64,000 nucleotides of DNA from Melitaea cinxia. Taxonomy: Eukaryota > Arthropoda > Insecta > Lepidoptera > Nymphalidae. Below the pieces are notes generated by a model. The model was not told where the DNA came from. It saw only the letters and a list, made by a program, of their open reading frames with translations, and did not search any database. A program made the position numbers and the translations under genes. The DNA is taken from NCBI RefSeq assembly GCF_905220565.1, contig NC_059398.1, positions 2,108,001 through 2,172,000 of the forward strand, in the 5' to 3' direction. The stretch's first letter is position 1. The number at the start of each line of letters is the position of its first letter. This document shows positions 13,401-28,400 of this stretch, in pieces.

Positions 13401-16400
13401 CAATTTTATTGAGCCGTAACGTCATATATTATAGCCTATGTTTTTAGATAAGGTAGCTTTCTTGCGATGATGTAATTTTTGTATTAGATTTAGTTATTGA
13501 TGAGATTATTGAATACAGTAGTACCATGATAAGGAAACGAAGATCTGATGATGGAATCCCACAGAAATCGAGGGGAATCCTCAAAAATCTTAGTGTTGAC
13601 TAGTGCGTTTGTAAATTTTTACGTCTACTTACATTGTGTTACTTGTCGATGTAATTGAAGTCGGTTGTTTCGTTTGCGAGCAAACACAATTAACCTCTAA
13701 TGTTGTATGAACGAAGCGAGCCATCCATATAGAGGCGCGGGCGCAGCTCGGAGCAAGTTCAAGCGACAGACTCCTAAAATAGAATGTGACATAAATCTAC
13801 ATAAACAGTCCTTATTTTGGTCGTTGCCTTCGCGATTGTGACGGTGACGCCTCTCGAGATTTTCTCTGAAATTCACAAGGATTTTCTTTGTCGATCGTTC
13901 TCGATAACAAGGCATTGTGTCGACGTACTCTAATTGCTTCATAAAAATCGATTTGTTTTGACTGATGCATTTAATTTTGTATAACATCTTTTATGTGTTA
14001 TTTCTTTTGTAATACATGGTCAAGTAGATATTTATGACGTGGTAGCGTTTGATGTTTATTCTTTTCCCCATACCATTGACGATACACATTTAAATTTTAC
14101 AATCAGAATTAATTTAACAAAGAAACGATATAGTTGTTAATGTTTTACTTGTACGTGTATTAATCTGTAATATATTTTTTGTAACTACTCCATATTTTGC
14201 CGAAGTCGTTTAAATTGAAATGTAGTCTCTTGAACCCGCGAAATTGGTCACCAGTAGTCATTACGAAATTTCTTTTAAACGTCATACATAATTCGTCCTT
14301 GAAAGATATATCTACTGCAGAAGTCATGTATCGGCCAGCAGTGACCGTGGTCGGATGTCAATTTTTTTAACCTTGCGTTCCCATTTAGATCGGGAACAAC
14401 ATTCGGAAACCCACCGATAGGACAGTGTAGCTGAGTGATCTTAATGTACGTGATTCAATTAAGGAATTCAAATGTATTAATGCTTATGAGACAGTTACGG
14501 TTGTAGAATAAGTTTGATTTTAACAGATTTTTCTGTTTTAATAATAACAGTTGTATTAATTAATGATTTTGAGAGGTGAAATTAGTACATAAATAAAATC
14601 GTGCTGAAATGTTTACTTATTGTATACATATGATATGTTATACGACCGTTCTGGATGTTTGTATTTCTACATATAATTCTTTCCAGTTTGGATGTCTGTC
14701 CTTGTGGGTCTTCCCACCGTCCCTCGGTGAGCACGTTAGCCGTTGGTCCCGGTTGTTATCATAAATACCTGATATCGATCGTTATCGGACCAGTGTGGTG
14801 GATTAAGTTCCAATTCTTCTCCTATGTGGTGAACGAGGCCTATACCCAGCATTGGGATGTTACAGGCTGAATCGTGATCGATATAATTATGATATACTAG
14901 TCACTGTACTCACTTTTGCAGTTTCTGCGTGTGTTTGATATCTTTAAAACCTTCCTAGCCTTTATTATCAGCCGATATACTTAGGTATATCCGTATTAGC
15001 GATATTAAATCTGCAGGCAACAGGATCCCACCAGTGACAGGTTGGCTTTGGCGAAAAGGCTAGACTTCTCCTCAAAGGGGACTGTCCGGCTCACCTCTGA
15101 ACAATCACGACGACGACAACGTGTCTAGCAGGACCGGGTTCCCATCCCGGCCCGACACGGGCAGCGAGCGATATTAAATAAATAATCCATAGTCCTAAAG
15201 ACACTTTTCTTAATTAATAGTTTATTTATACATTGCCTTGTGTAAATCATATTCATTTAATGAAACACTTTTTTCGGATTTTATCGCGGTTTATTGTTAA
15301 CTTTTGATTCCCGACGTTTCGGATACTTTACAGCAACCATGGTCACGGGAGGACTGAGGTGTCAGACGTCCTATCGTTACAAAGTTATTCGAAACTACCC
15401 GACATACATCAATATTTTATTTAGTCCTATCTACGCAGAATGTGCTAATTGAGTCTTTAATCTGTGGTAAATTATGCTTGGTTTTTGATTTAATTATATT
15501 AATAATGGGGTCCCAAGCAGGTGGTAATTGCCAGCCATCTTCTCTATTGAAATTTGGATGTTTTTTAATTTCAATAGCCTCACGGATCATCCTTGGTTGG
15601 AATCGGTGTTCTTTTGCGAGGATCTGTGGTTTATCGAATCTAATATAAAGTTAACAATAAACCGCGATAAAATCCGAAAAAAGTGTTTCATTAAATGAGT
15701 AAAATTCGCGTAAACATTAAAAAACAATAAATCATATTCATTTCATCAATTAAAATTTAAAACAAAAGTTGTAGTTTATTAGTAAACATATCAATAAAAC
15801 AAACACTGCGTATATAATCTACATTATTTGCACATATTCAAATTAAATAAAATGTATAATGTATTTTATTTGAACGATTGTATGATAACGATATTTTTGT
15901 TTTACTATTTAAAGACTAATCTTGCTTTCCGATTTTACTCGTTTAGAATGCTCATCTCTCTTCTATTGATTGAAATTTCAACTCATTTCTTTAATTTATC
16001 AACATTAGCACTATGCGACATCTGAATTGATAACAGGTGATAGTTCAAATCCGGACTGACACTGTCCAGCTTACTAATTGCTAAATTTGTATCTAAAATT
16101 TTCATCTTGTGATTACTTCTTGGTAATCATGATAAAATGCACGTATCAGAAAAAAATCTAAGACATCCATATCACCCAGCAAGGCACATAGAGACCAATC
16201 CTGTTCCTTTATGTGTTCCATAAGTAGATCGTCCATATAACAATATATTCGGGTTGTCTGGAAGAAATGGCTAACTAGCCATAAGACCGCCTCTTGTACT
16301 ACACATTCTTAAGTTGTCTGTATTATTATTATTTTGTATTTGCATATTGTGGTGTACAATAAAGAGTAAATAAATATAAATAAATACCGTTAAATATAAA

Positions 16401-19400
16401 TTTTCCTAACAATCAAGTTTATCATTCGATATAAATGCGATTTTTATCGTTTATTACGTTTATACGCAATATAAAAACTCTTCAAATCGGTCCGGTGACT
16501 TCTTAGATTAGCGTGCAAAAAACAAAAACAAAATTCAGCCATGTAACATAAATATAATTGAACATCGGTAAGGTATAATGGAGTGCGTAGTTGCGCAATG
16601 TCACACCTATGTGCTAACAACGCCTAACAGTGTTACGAGAGCGGACGGAGCGCCACGCGTCGGTGGGACTTTGATCAGACTGGAACTTGATTAGTGTCAT
16701 TAGTCTTTAATTATTGTGTAATAGGATATTTGACAGTTTTTTTTTAAGATGTTAATATTTCGATTTTTGTGTGTGTGTGTGTTTTCTTTCATGTTTGATT
16801 AAAGTTATTTATTAACAATTCTTAGTAGAATTGTATGTAGTGTTGCCCAAATGCAAGAACAAGACGAGACTTAGCCAGTCTTGGTCTTGGTCTTGCGCCA
16901 ATACACCTGGTCTTGGTCTTGGTCTTGGTCTTGCGCTCCCAGTCTTGGTCTTGGTCTTGGTCTTGCAGCAAGAGTCTTGCAAGTCTTGCAATTACCTATT
17001 AGTCTATTACTATTTATTAAAGTTTACTTTAAATCTTAAAAAAACGTATTAGAATTGGAACATTGTGAGCTTGAATTAACATAGCCATAGTAAAGATCAA
17101 GCAGATTAATAAATAACTGAAGATTTGATAAGAAATTCGAAAAATCAACTGACCTATATGTCGTTTTCCATGGAAGTAACTGTTTCTTAATAAACATTTA
17201 TGATTTATAAGCTTACATTTGCTAAAACATGTAAAAAAACAAATTAATTACAATAACTTGACTGTATTTTAAAGAACAATACTTATCTGTCTAGAAAGAG
17301 ATTGAACCCTCAACTTATAAGAAATTTAATAAAAGAGTTTTACGATTTATCATTTATTTGAATAAAAAATAAAATACAACACAAATCAACAGCTTTATCA
17401 TTAGGTTATGATACTTTATATCAATTTTTTTGACCAAGAATTAATACAAAGTAACCATCTGGCTGACTCATCACTTAACCTATTTCTATGTTTTCTAATT
17501 ACTAATGATGCTTTAGAAAATAACCTCTCAGCAGGTACTGAAGTTGCAGGTATTGAGAGAAAATCACGGGCCATTTTCGATAAAATCGGATACTCTGTCT
17601 CATGCGTCCTCCACCAATCTAAAATGTCTTCCCAGCTGGCAGTTCTTGGTTTTCTCAGGTACTCCTCCAACTCGTCTATCACTAAGCCTTGAAGACAAGA
17701 TCCAGATGACGTCGAGGGACATTCATAGAGTTTATCAAAGTCTATTACGTCTTCATCTTCATCACATACTTTATTTTCTTTTTCTGGTAATTCCAGAGAT
17801 TTGTTCAGTGAGTGTAGACTTTTATATTCTTCATAAAGTTCATTGAACTTGTGCAGACTTTCTGTTTTAAGTTGCTTCCCCCACATTGTCAGGTCAAAAG
17901 TCTGAGCCTTATGCCTTGGGTCTAAAATTAAAGAAGTACAATAAATCCAGTTGCTCTTCTTGTAATGTTTAAGCATTTTGTCTCGAGCTGCTTGGAAAGC
18001 TAGAATGAGCCTTTCATCCACTTCAGATCGATTAGGTTTCTCATCTAACTGTTTTACCATGGATTCAATTTTATCTAGCAAGAGATTGAATGATACAATG
18101 ACTAGCGGTAATGTAACATATTTGTCTCCACCAAGTTTTGTACTTAAAAGTTTAAAGTTTATTAGAAATTTATGTAATTTTTCGAGTACCTGCCATTCAT
18201 TAGCTGTGATTTGAAAATCATTTAATTCGGTGACAGAACTGCACAATATGTCAATGCCCGCTCCCACTTTTAAACCAAATCCAATCATATCATGTGTGGA
18301 ATTCCATCTCGTTGGACAGTCAAGAATGGCATTTAGATTTGATGGCACGCCAGCTGCTTCACAAGCAGACTGAAACTTCTTCTTCACTATCTCACTTCTT
18401 TTTATTTTACTGGAAATACTGCGTAACTTTGTTACAGATGTACGCGAGTCAGCAATATTTGGTGCAGATTCTTCATCTTCCTCATCCTCAGTTTCGTCTG
18501 CATAGTCTTCGTACTGCTGATCTTGCGCGTTAGTGTCAGACTCACAGTGTAATGCTAAGGTCTTTTTTTTTGTTGCACTGTACTGTAATTTACCAAAATA
18601 AAGTACTTAGTTGTTACTGGCCGATTAAATGAAAATATGGGTGTTTATAAAAAATATTTAAGACGATAATTACATACTTAATATGTCGCACCCCTAGATG
18701 AAAACACCACTAACTCAAAAATACTTACGTAAGTTAATGGCGTTTTTGAAAGTATCGCATGAATAGCTACGCAGAGTTAAAATTCTTTTAACTGTTAAAA
18801 AAATATTCTTACTCTCTCTGTCCACTTCTTCCAGCGGTTACTAAAAAGCTTGTGATATCTCCACTTAGTTTTGGTTTAACAGGAAGAAATATTTCTGATT
18901 CCTTTTTGTGGAAAGATATTAGATGTTTCCTTAAGCCTGAAGTGTTTCTGTTTTTCATTTTTATTTCAATCTTTTTATGTTGGCACAATTTACAGAAGGC
19001 ATTTCGAAAAACTCCTCAAATTTGCTTTTGGGTCTTTTAGATCTGTGACTCAAACTCTCGTTACTCGGACTAGAATAATTTGAATCTTCGTCACTCATAT
19101 TAAATTGTACACGTGATACGTTTTTAGAAAACAACGAGAATTAGTAAAAACAATTATTAAGTTAGACTCGAAGCACAGCTCAATTGGAATTTTGGAAATG
19201 ACTGGAATTAAAATAATTCCTTTATTTATAGTACGTTTCCTTGCTTTCTACCGCGCCGCCTCGCCACGTGCCGGCTCTATGAAAAGGATGCCGCCGCAAA
19301 TCAAACAATGCCGCGTGCGGCGTACAAACACACACTAAATATTACCTACTTGTACAGACGCGACGCGTGAATAAAATATATGTAAAGAATTAGTGCCAAT

Positions 19401-22400
19401 CACTATTCTTTACATATAAGTGAATGTTTTGGCGTACATCTATACTAATACTATAAAGCTGAAGAGTTCGTTTGTATGTTTGATGACAGAAGTTTTAAAA
19501 TAAATAAATAAGTCCTGAACGTCACTATACCTCCAAAGTTACTATTCCTCGTGGACGAAGTCGCGGGCACAGCTAGTAAATACTTACTCTCATCATCTCT
19601 CTCAGAGATATTCGGGCTGGTAAGTAATACAAAACTCTTATCGCAGGCTTTTTATTTTATTAGTAGGTAAGTACCTACGCTTTTTATATTATTTTATTAG
19701 TTTTGTAGAATTTTTTTACACGTTTCAAGTATATTTAAAAGTGGCTACAATATTTATTAAACGTTTGATATTTGAACACTTTTTGCTATTTTTTCTTGTA
19801 AAAACTTAAGAAATATAATGACTAAATGTACAATAATAGTACCTAAGTAATTAGTTTAAAACCATATAAGTAATCAATATTATAATATATACTTACTAGA
19901 ATGAATTAATATGACATCTACTACCTATCCTTACCATTTTATCCTAATCATAATACTACTTGCGTGATCAGTATAATGTATTCATTTTCATTCTAAGCAC
20001 TCTGAAACTTATTTATTCTTTGGAACACCTGTAGGTACTCTTAAAATTCGAAATTATTTTGCATGAGTATACCTACGCCCTATGGCGGCAATCAAATAGT
20101 GTCAAATGTTATGATTTCGACGTGGCGGCAACGATTGTTTTAGATTTCAAAAGAAGCCGCCGGCGCGTGTATCATAACCATGTACTTCCGAAAAGCGGCA
20201 AATTTCTTTGAGAAGTAAGTACAAAACCTTTGATGCCGCATTATCAAAGTGCCGATGGTTAAAACATAACTATGCATGCACTCAGTTTGATTTTAATAGA
20301 TATTTTTTTATTCGCTATGTTTATGGTATTAGTCGTAATGCGCATAGGTCCAGTTTTTCATATTCTTTGATACAGTTTTTTGCGTCTCATAGAATTCCTA
20401 AGCGTACCTACCTATACACCGAACTGTTACACCTAACTACTCAGTGAAATAGCGCTAAGTCCTAGCTGCAAGACGCAAGAGTCTTGCAGGCTATGTCTTG
20501 TTCTTGCTCAAGTCTTGCACGGTCAGTCTTGGTCTTGGTCTTGCTAAAAATACGTGGTCTTGTTCTTGGTCTTGGTCTTGCAAAAACGCAAGAACAAGAC
20601 CAAGACTGCAAGACCAAGACTGAATTTGGGCAACACTAATTGTATGTCTTAGTTGAATCTAAAATCGCTTGATTTTTATGATAAGTTTCATACCCATACA
20701 AATTAACAAAAAATTAATTCATAGACAACTTCTTTTTTATATAATTACAATTTTTTTTTTTTTTTTTTTGCAATATTCGTCCGACTTAAGTAGGATCACA
20801 AAACGCATCTTAATTTAAATCGTTAATATTTTTTATATTAAAATAATAAAAATATATGCAAAAAGTTGTTTATATCTGGTAAAATAGGTCTCAGCTAGTT
20901 ATAAATAGTTTTAATACGGGTACAAGGAGATGCTCTAAGGGTAAAATATCTTGCGCTTCTTTTCACCCACTTCTGCTTATAACGGGACACGAAGATACAA
21001 GGACGCAGTATCGACTCGCTGTATTCTGGGACACGTATCTATTCAATAGATATATGAAGAGTGGTGGTATTTTTTTAAAGATTTTATCTTTTATTATATT
21101 CAATGCAACTAATATTTGCTGAGACTTTATTTTTTTGTGACAATGATTACTGTATTTAACTATTTATGCATCTTTATAATCGTCATTTTGAAAAACAAAC
21201 TTAATATACTAAGAAACTAAATTGTGTTAAAGCTTAAATACAAAGGACTACAACAATCTGTTCAAACGTAATTAACGATTAGACAAAGATTCGCATATTC
21301 GAATTGACTATTGATATTCAGTTAACGTTGTATTAAATTACATTTAAATCTTAATGTTATTGTGTTAATTACACCCGTTCGCCTTATATTGAAACTAGTA
21401 TAAATACCCTTGGATTGTTTGCCCGTTTTGTACTAAACCGGTGTACGAGAGGCGAGTCGACACATCGATATGTTATAACACACGCTATTAGAATATTTAT
21501 TCTCTTCACGTAAGGGCGAGAGTTGATTACGGTTTTCATCGAGATGCTGGATGCTCTCCAATTGAAGGTCGCCGCCGAGAGTCAGACGGACGGAAATAAC
21601 TGGACGTATGGCAATTTCCCGTTCGATTAAACCCAACGGTTACAAATTTTTTATACAAAAATAACAATATCGATATGGCATATTTAGTAACATCTAGCGG
21701 GTCAGCAGGAGATTAGAACTCTAGGTGCGTCAACTGGCAACCGGCAACAACCTGTCTGTGACGTTATTCTTATTAAAAAATTGCAACAAATGACAACCCG
21801 TAACGAAGGCTCGTAAAAAGTAGATTGCGTCAACTAAAGCCACTCTGGTAACGTATGTATAGAGCCTAAAATAAAAGTTTTAGCACTTTATGATTTAAGT
21901 TATTCTCAACTTAGTCCTTAGTTTAGTCCAGTTGGAAAGAGTCGAGTAGGCGTGAGGTGTTTCACATTCCACATTTGTTATAAAAAATGGAATAAATATT
22001 AACATCTAGGAAACTATTTGTATCATTTCTTTGTTCTGTACATAATTTATGTAAAAGGTTTATTTGAAGAGACCACACAAACTCGCTAGTATCTTTAGCA
22101 ATTTATTAAATTTTCAAAATTATATCAATTGCGTGAAAAATGATGTAATAAATAGTGAAATAACTTAATAAATACAATTTAATTAATTAATACGAATACT
22201 TAATGTAATTTATTGCTCATGAATATTTCAATTTGCATGTAATAAATCCTAAATCATTTTACGACATCGCCGTACCTAAATTACGTTAAAAATGATATTA
22301 GGGATCTCATCAAACGTTTATCTGCGCGTACAGCGGTGCACGTACGCGGTCCCCGAACGCCGTCAGCTACAATTTGCGACGAATCCTACCAGGGCTAACG

Positions 22401-25400
22401 GCGTACGTGAGCCTATTTGCGCCGGGATTAACTGCTGACCCGGGCGGTGCGACAACGGGTAATCTGTATAGATTCCGCGGATGCGGAGCTCGCTACTGCG
22501 GTATTTAGCGGATCGAGATAAGGCGATTTTAAACAACATGCCGTAGCTTTTTATCTGTATGTCTAACTTACCGCATATAATCCGTTGTTGATATTTTAAA
22601 AGCAATGAAAATATTAATAAGTTTCAAATTTCTTTTATCGACAGATTAGTTTGTATCTTGAACTACTAAATACCACTGCTATTTGCTTCTCTCGTTTATT
22701 ATTTTTAATACGTTTAATGTCTCCAAAATTTACTTCGTTACCAAAAAAATATCAATTCAAAGAAGTTATAAGTATATCACATATGTCGTCGTCACTTCTC
22801 AGTGTTTTGCTACTTATTTAAATTTATATATTCTTCTGAATCCTAATGGAAGCTAACTTCTAATGTGTCATTAATAAGTATATATAGTGTATTCAAACTT
22901 ATTACGTAGACACCGTATACTGAGTATTGAGGCTCATTCATGAATAGTCATCTCCGATCACGTGATTCATTTGTACAATGGACGCGAATTTTCCTTGCTA
23001 AATGTGTTTAACTAATAGCGATTCTTGCCAATGGTTCATTGGTTTCACCGTATCGATAATTAAAGATGATTTAACGTAATCGGTATAAATCAATAAAACA
23101 TTGACCATAAATATTACTCATAGAATGATATGAGATGTAAAACAATGTTTAACCTTGGTGATATTGGCAACTGTAGTGTTCTATATATTATGTATATTAT
23201 TTTTTAACTTTACATAATTAAAAAAATTTGAGCACCGTCAACATGCAGAAATTCTTTCAATAAATAACTAAAAATGAAATGAAAAATATTGAATAATTGC
23301 ATGGCAGGTTGTGTGTGACAAACGCTACGCTCCTCTATTTACCTACGCAAAAAAAAACTATCGCAAGGATTGCGGTGAAAGTAAATCTAGAAGATATAAT
23401 AATGCAAAGGCTTATTTTTATTAGACAGTTCCAAGTCGCACAAATAAAACTACGAAGCACTAACAGTCTATAATTTTTTTAACAGTCGTGTTAAACTTTA
23501 AATAGAAGATAACAAAGACACCGTATTTGACAAGAAATAAATAAAATTAAATTAATTATAATACATCACCGTCAGCCACTCGAGCCGCAGCTAAATCTCC
23601 GCTCGATAACCGCTGAATACACATACGTCGGTAATAAATTAAATTCAATTTTCTGCGTGTTGTATTAAATTGAGTGCTATATAATATTTTAAGGGAGCGA
23701 GCCGTTCCGTTTGTTTCACGTTGAGAATAGAGCTGCTCTTCCAGTCAGTTTAATTATAGCCAATTAATGTATGGGGATTTTATGTGCGGGTTTTTTTTTT
23801 AAATTGTATGCCGCTTTTATTAATTAATTAAGCAGTACATACACTTTAAAATAATTGTGTTTGCTCGCAAACGAAAAAAAAACCGACTTCAATTACATCG
23901 ACCAGTAATACAACGTAGATCGACGAAAAAATAGTCAAGTAACTACGCGTTATTAAAGATTACTCACAAAGTAGTTATCAGGTCTCAATAAAATTTATAT
24001 GTGACCACATGATAAACATCAGCTTTCGATTAAATTAACAATTATCAAAATCGGTACACCCAGTAAAAAGTTATTACGGATTTTCGAGAGTTTCCCTCGA
24101 TTCCTCTGGGATCCCATCATCAGATCCTAGTTTCCTTATCACAGTACCAAACTAGGGATATCCCCTTTCCAACAAAAAAAGAATTATCAAAATCGGTACA
24201 TCCAGTAGAAAGTTATGCGGTATAATACAACGTAGGTCGACGAAAAAAGCGTCAAGTAAAAACACATTATTAGATATAACTCGAAAAGTAGTTGTTAGAT
24301 CTCAAATAAATTTAAATGGGACCAAATGGCACACACCACCTTTCGATTAAAACAAAATTTGTCGAAATCGGTCCACACGGGCAAAAGTTCTGATGTAACA
24401 TACATTAAAAAAAAAAAAATACAGTCGAATTGAGAACCTCCTCCTTTTTTGGAAGTCGGTTAAAAAAAAGATTCTAGGTAAGCGTGTAGTTTCAAATTCA
24501 TATAGATGTCAGAAGTAGGTGGTACTACTGTAGTCATTTTAAAATAATTGGGTGTGTTGATTCTAGCTATATTATTTAGCTAATGTAACAAAACGCAAAC
24601 GGTTAGAATACCTACAAGATAAAACTCAAAACACGACTATCATACACATTCATTGTTGTTTTAAATACATGACAAGTCTATGTTAACAATACATGTAAAC
24701 CGATCTCTATTTAAAGCATTCGTGAACAACCACTGTCAGACATGATCCCACATGGTAGCGGTAGCGATGGTTATGTATGGCCTATTATATAAGAAATAAC
24801 ATTATAGTATTTTAGAGATAAAATCAGTAGTGATTATTAGCCTTTTAAATTAGTAATCTTCGATAAAAAAAATTTCGTAGTAAATAGCTACGACACAATA
24901 TAAAGATAGTTAAAAACTAAAACCCGAATACGACAATTAAAATTTAGTAGGTCACTTTATGTCCTTTGAGGGGCACATTCAATAAAGTGTGACACCTTAA
25001 AGCCTATAACCAGCGGACAATTAAGAAGCTTCTAATGATGCTTCATTTTTCTAAATCAGACAAATAGTTTAGGGAATATGAGGGAGCAGATACGTATACA
25101 TAATACATATATAGACTGCTAAAATTATAGCACTCCTTCTGGTTTTGCCTTAGTGGGGTAAAAATTAAGGCTACCCTCCTAATAACGCGATGGCTGATCG
25201 AACTCGTGCGGTGGTGCGGTGTGGCGGTGGCACGTGGGAGGTACCGCAAATATCAGGACCACCCCGCCCTCGCCCTGTGGAATATCTAAGGGTATTGGAT
25301 AAAGGTCGACTTCTGATCGAGAGATTTAGTCGCCAAATACCTGAAGTTACATCTAGTGACGTTTGTTGCGATTTGTTAACGTTAAATTTTTGCAATGGTT

Positions 25401-28400
25401 TTCAATTACTGTTTTTTTTTTTTTTTCGAAGTACGATTAAGCCATCAATCACACTTTAATTTTAAAAAAATATAATCGTCAAACAATTATATTTTATTCC
25501 TGTATTATTGTCTGTGTCATTAAGGGACAGCTTACAAGCTGGTGTGCTCACATTAGTTTAACTAATTGGAATCGTAAATATAGCTTTTATTTATTTGTAT
25601 GCTGTATTGACTTCGTATTAATTCTCGTAAAACTTTAATACATTTAAATCAATCACTACAAGTATTATAGTTTCAATGCTTACTGCAATTATACCGAGCT
25701 TATAAAGTTACACAAGCACTCTGTAACGTAGGTTAATTAAAGCAGTTACAAGTGATTTGAAAATAATAATTTTGCCTCGCATACGGTGGCGAGTTCATAA
25801 TTAATTCAAAGCTGAAAGCATTACTGAAACAACGTGGGCTGTAACGTAAGACTACAAGTGCACCTTCACGCCCACTGCGCCATGAAACGCTACGCGGATA
25901 TTATTGATGTAAACACGTACATAGAGTATAGGCGGTGGAAGTGCCTTGTGCTATTCCAAGTACTTCAATATCTCTTGATAGAACTGATCGTAATACCATG
26001 TTCAATTATTTCATTTATTTTTGCCATATATCTAAAAAGTATACGATTTCGATATATGATTAGAATTTCAATATGTTGTCATTGTATATTACACTATGTA
26101 CCACATTTAATGCATAAAGGATTTAATTAACTAGCTGGGCTGTTCTCACTATAAGGAAAGGATTTTGGCTTAATCTAATGCGCTGCTCTACTGCGAGTTC
26201 TCGGAAAATTTACCTATCAACTGTCTGTAATAGCATCCGGGACCATTGGTTTTATTTGCTTTCTTTGCATTATTTTCTTTGTATAAAATATTTAATTACA
26301 AGAAGTTATATATTTAACAACGATTAGGTGTATACCGTATTCGTTATATGTACTCCTATGAATCGTGACGAAAGTTTTTACATAAAACTAAAACAAAAAA
26401 GCTTGAAATCAGGCCATTAGATCAAACCCTTCAAAACTAAAAGTCCTTATCTTTATTATATCGGTACGGGCAACAAACAAACAACGCATGCATCCAGCGT
26501 TAACACAAACTGTTGAGACTGGAGCACTCCCGGTCCGGTCCGCTTACGTTACGGTCTCGTGAGTGATGTCGTTAATCATTCATTTTCGTACCGCAGTGTG
26601 CGGACCGTGTTGACTCGACCTGACCCGCTTCGCTTAGATATGGTGTTATAACAATGGTGGCACGGGGTAAATTGTTATAATTAAGTTCCTGCTTATATAG
26701 TTTAACTAAGTTAAGCGAACAATAGGTCGACTTAAACGAATACAGCGATATAATTTTATTGTTATTTTGTTGAAATTATGTGTTTATTACGCGTTGGAAA
26801 GCTTGGTTGTTTTGAAAATTGTCGGTTTTCTCTTATTGTTTTCCAGAAATATTTTTATCGATAGATCTTTGCCGTAGCTAAGCATAATAAAAAGTTTAGT
26901 TACTATAAATTTTATCACATAAACATGGTTAGGTAATATTTACATGAAACTGTAAAAAATTAATCGTAGACTCGATGGATACAGTGTAGTATACGATTCG
27001 AGTAGCTCACTTTGAGCCGAACGTTATCGTTTGATATAAGCAATGAAACGGGCTTGTTTGGGCGGCGCGGCGTGCTGCGGGCGGGGTTAGGGCGGCAACT
27101 AAGAGATGCGGACGCGGACGCGGGTGCGTATGCGTATCGATCTGCTGCCTCAGCCCTAACCCTCTTGCCATACTGGTGAACACGTGCCCTGTGACCTTCA
27201 CGCTGTTTGCTTATCGGCGACGAATAGTTTGATCGCTTATCGGAAACATTCTAGTAGCACAATGTTTGGTAAAAGAAAATAGTGCCCTTATTAGTTGATT
27301 GGGTATAATATTTTACCAAGTGTTTATTGAGCATGTTATAACAAACCCAAGCAAGAGTAAAAATTTTTAAACTACAAAGATGCATACGTAAACATCGGGC
27401 CCACCCCGATTTCTCGATGATAAAAATCGTTCATGCGCTCATACTAAATTTAGCATCGTCATAAATGTATTGATGCGCGCCACGCCATCATAAGCCCGTC
27501 GTACAAACGATGGTGGCGCGATAAATTAGGTGCGAAGTGGCGCGAAGACGATAAGTGGCTCCTACCGGCGCGTCCCGACTCTCACCGCCGCCGCACGCCA
27601 CACCGTGATCGATACGCCCCGCCGACCGGCACCGTCCGCGCCGCATTCGTAACCTATCTACTGCATTTTCCTATGTCTTACATACAATAGGTATACTACT
27701 ACACTACACCTATATAATATATCTCTTACTTTTAAGTATTAGCTTTTATCTTACAAAATATCAAAATAATCATACGAATCATATTTATAAATATTCGATT
27801 CGGTGGAATGTATTTTTTAGTGATTTAAAATTCGACTGGATTCAAAAGTTATCAAGAAGCGTAACCTTTTAACATTTGCAGCAAAAGAATTCGCGTAGAA
27901 TAAATCTTAAAAAGACAACCGAATAACTTTGATTCACACGTGTCGGCTTTATGAATATTTTAAGATAATGTATAATAATTTCCGTTTAGCATTTACACCA
28001 GTTCTTGATTATTTCGAAGACTAGATAATATGATTTTGTTTTTGTTTAAATAGAAACTTCTATATAAATAAAAGTGAATGTTGCTAAGCGCATAACCCGA
28101 GAAGGCTCGACTAATTCGGCTATTTTTTTTTTGTATGGTCCTTAAAAACCATTGAATTTTTTTAATACTAAAAAAAAAAATTAAAAATAATAACTAATTT
28201 TTATTATTAACTTTTGACAGAACGAAGTCTGTCCGGGCAGTTAGTATAAAAATAAATCTGACAATAATATATGTAATCCTAAAACAGATACAGATTTTCT
28301 TAGACATTATGATTAAATTAATTGTGTATATAGACTACAATGATGGACAATGATTTCTTAGACTTTGTAACTGCACGTTCTCGCTAATCTATAGTAGCTA

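Larger units (their letters stand above)
16838..20638 (-). mobile_element. hAT-superfamily DNA transposon, 3.8 kb, both ends present
   Basis: Terminal inverted repeats TAGTGTTGCCCAAA open the element at 16838 and close it at 20638. They are flanked by the 8-bp duplication attgtatg (16830-16837 and 20639-20646), the size hAT transposases generate. Both subterminal regions (about 16853-16990 and 20465-20625) are dense in the hexamer GGTCTT/AAGACC. Its orientation is inverted next to each terminus, giving a mirrored arrangement. These are probably transposase-binding arrays. A transposase gene lies on the minus strand. An unrelated repeat fragment is nested at 19440-19578. Confidence 0.92.
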
